Source of the DNA: CAJQQY01 sp964352225 | GTDB taxonomy: Bacteria; Bacteroidota; Bacteroidia; Chitinophagales; Saprospiraceae | NCBI GenBank assembly: GCA_964352225.1 | Contig: CAYGRM010000363.1 | Location: forward strand, 1 to 6,815 | Length of the DNA stretch: 6,815 bases | Direction: 5' to 3' | Part shown: positions 5,633 through 6,815 of the stretch, piece after piece | Layout of the letters: each line of letters begins with the position of its first letter | Numbering within the stretch: the first letter of the stretch is position 1 | Translations under genes and position numbers: made by a program | Notes under the pieces: generated by a model | Seen by the model: the letters and a program-made list of their open reading frames with translations, nothing else | Told to the model about the DNA's origin: nothing | The model's database searches: none

Positions 5633-6640
5633 ATGGAGAACATAAAAGAACTAAAAAACTTACTTTCCTATCCAAAGGACATCGTCATTACATCTCATCG
5701 AAATCCCGATGGAGATGCGATCGGTTCTTCACTTGCTTTATATCATTATTTGATTCGAAATGGACATACCGTTCGAGTGATGTTTCCTTCAGAGTATCCA
5801 GATAATTTTGCTTGGATGCCCGATGCGAACAAAATTTTAATCCATGATATAGAGCCAGAGGATGCTAATGAATATTTGAAAAAAGCTGACATTATTTTCT
5901 GCCTAGATTATAATGCATTGGAGCGAGTAGATAAAATGGGAGAAGTAATTGGAGCTACCAATTGCACTAAGGTTTTAATCGACCATCATTTGTATCCTGA
6001 AAATTTTGCAGATTTTGTTTTGTCAGATACAACGGCAAGTTCGACTTGTGAATTGATTTATGACTTTCTAGTTATGATGGAGGAGAAAAAGGGAATCGAT
6101 GTTACGGTTGGAGAATGTATGTTGACTGGAATTTTGACAGATACGGGTTCTTTTAAATATAGTACTTCTCCAAAGTTGTTTCGAATCGTGGCAGATTTGT
6201 TAGAGAGAGGAGTGGATGATTATGTGATACAGGATTTGATTTTCAATAGTATGACAGAAAAGCAGCTGAGAATCATGGGGCATATTTTGGATAATCGAAT
6301 GGAAATTTTACCTGAATACAAAACAGGAATTATCACCTTGACTAAAAAAGATTATGAAGATTTTGATATACAACGTGGTGATACTGAGGGAGTTGTGAAT
6401 CAAATTTTGATGATGAAAAATGTGAAAGTTGCCGTATTTATTCATGAGCAACCAACCATTGTCAAAATTTCGATGAGATATAAAGGTGATTTTTCAGTTC
6501 AAGAAATTTGTCGAAAATACTTCCGCGGTGGTGGACATAAAAATGCATCAGGGGGAGCGTCCTATTCAGGATTACGAGCAACGGTAAACAAATTTAAAAA
6601 GTTGCTACCAGAATATAAAGAGCAGCTAGACGCGTTGTAA
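5633..6640 (+). CDS. nrnA: DHH/DHHA1 phosphoesterase, NrnA-type oligoribonuclease/pAp phosphatase
   Basis: NrnA-like proteins trim 2-5-nt RNAs to mononucleotides and, in many members, dephosphorylate 3'-phosphoadenosine 5'-phosphate (pAp) to AMP, in the cytoplasm with Mn2+. The 335-residue protein has both expected domains. The DHH domain shows motif I HRNPDGDAIGSSLAL (H22, D26, D28), motif II CLDYN (D92), motif III IDHH (117-119), TASSTCELIYD (134-144) and motif IV GILTDTGSFKYST (D170). The C-terminal DHHA1 domain has the substrate-binding RGGGHKNASGG (298-308). The family also includes cyclic-di-AMP phosphodiesterases of the GdpP type, but those carry extra transmembrane, PAS and GGDEF parts that are absent here. 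The ATG lies 10 codons before the conserved KDIVITSHRNPDGD. It is divergent from ndk and is followed 119 bp later by a lipoprotein gene. Confidence 0.92.
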   Translation: MENIKELKNLLSYPKDIVITSHRNPDGDAIGSSLALYHYLIRNGHTVRVMFPSEYPDNFAWMPDANKILIHDIEPEDANEYLKKADIIFCLDYNALERVDKMGEVIGATNCTKVLIDHHLYPENFADFVLSDTTASSTCELIYDFLVMMEEKKGIDVTVGECMLTGILTDTGSFKYSTSPKLFRIVADLLERGVDDYVIQDLIFNSMTEKQLRIMGHILDNRMEILPEYKTGIITLTKKDYEDFDIQRGDTEGVVNQILMMKNVKVAVFIHEQPTIVKISMRYKGDFSVQEICRKYFRGGGHKNASGGASYSGLRATVNKFKKLLPEYKEQLDAL

Positions 6641-6759
6641 ATTGGTTTTTGATTAATTGGTATCGTTCAATTAGGTGATGGCAAATTCAAAAAATGAAAG
6701 TCTTTTTTGTAATTTTAAAACAGTCTCTAAGATAGAAGATTTTAATTATTTTAAAAACT

Positions 6760-6815
6760 ATGAAACAAGTCCTGCAGATATTTTTGCTATTTGTTCTTTC
6801 CTCTTGCCAAACTAA
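6760..6815 (+). CDS. Lipoprotein, 5' end only (cut by window edge)
   Basis: Only the first 18 codons are present, but they form a typical lipoprotein signal peptide: a positive start (MKQ), a hydrophobic core (VLQIFLLFVL) and a lipobox LSSC with the cysteine at residue 16. The mature protein would be lipidated and sit in the cell envelope. Its function cannot be read from this. In several Bacteroidota, as I recall, a gene for a gliding-associated FKBP-type peptidyl-prolyl isomerase lipoprotein (GldI) lies next to an nrnA-like gene, so that is one guess from context only. An overlapping frame (6678-6815) ends at the last base of the window and is less convincing. Confidence 0.6.
   Translation, partial: MKQVLQIFLLFVLSSCQT

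Noticed and set aside
5461..5643. 60-codon minus-strand frame upstream of ndk
   Set aside because: It overlaps the nrnA start and the predicted ndk promoter. The low-complexity Phe/Lys-rich translation comes from A/T tracts.
6678..6815. 45-codon plus-strand frame ending in TAA at the last base
   Set aside because: It has no recognisable sequence, and it overlaps in another frame a start with a textbook lipoprotein signal peptide and lipobox.

Overview
The window is an AT-rich stretch of bacterial chromosome that looks like Bacteroidota. Genes mostly lack Shine-Dalgarno sequences. Two upstream regions carry exact TAnnTTTG boxes, the -7 element of that phylum. The protein set (M20 dipeptidase PepD, monofunctional proline dehydrogenase, Ndk, NrnA-type DHH phosphoesterase, small lipoprotein) fits the phylum. 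I cannot place it more finely from this sequence alone. The content is mainly housekeeping metabolism. I see no phage, transposase, CRISPR or defence genes, and no tRNA or rRNA.

Layout. Positions 1-303 hold no convincing gene. On the minus strand, a metallo-beta-lactamase-fold hydrolase (1842-2663) is followed by pepD (304-1767), 74 bp apart. On the plus strand, aroE (2861-3622) is followed by proline dehydrogenase (3678-4886), 55 bp apart and possibly co-transcribed. ndk (4970-5389, minus) converges on proline dehydrogenase. nrnA (5633-6640, plus) diverges from ndk. A lipoprotein gene starts at 6760 and runs off the end.

Functions. PepD cleaves dipeptides in the cytosol. AroE makes shikimate for aromatic amino acids. 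Proline dehydrogenase begins proline catabolism. Ndk balances nucleoside triphosphates. NrnA recycles nanoRNA and/or pAp. Apart from the shared nucleotide theme of ndk and nrnA, nothing suggests a dedicated multi-gene pathway.

The least ordinary parts are non-coding. The gap between the divergent hydrolase and aroE genes is largely filled by a 48-bp-arm imperfect hairpin built from phased GCGGAT units (2675-2792). The gap between the convergent proline dehydrogenase and ndk genes is filled by a 35-bp-arm hairpin built from 7-nt units (4892-4964). The second probably terminates ndk. The first lies 11 nt before the hydrolase start codon. Both look like dispersed intergenic repeats, and they are the best candidates for follow-up.
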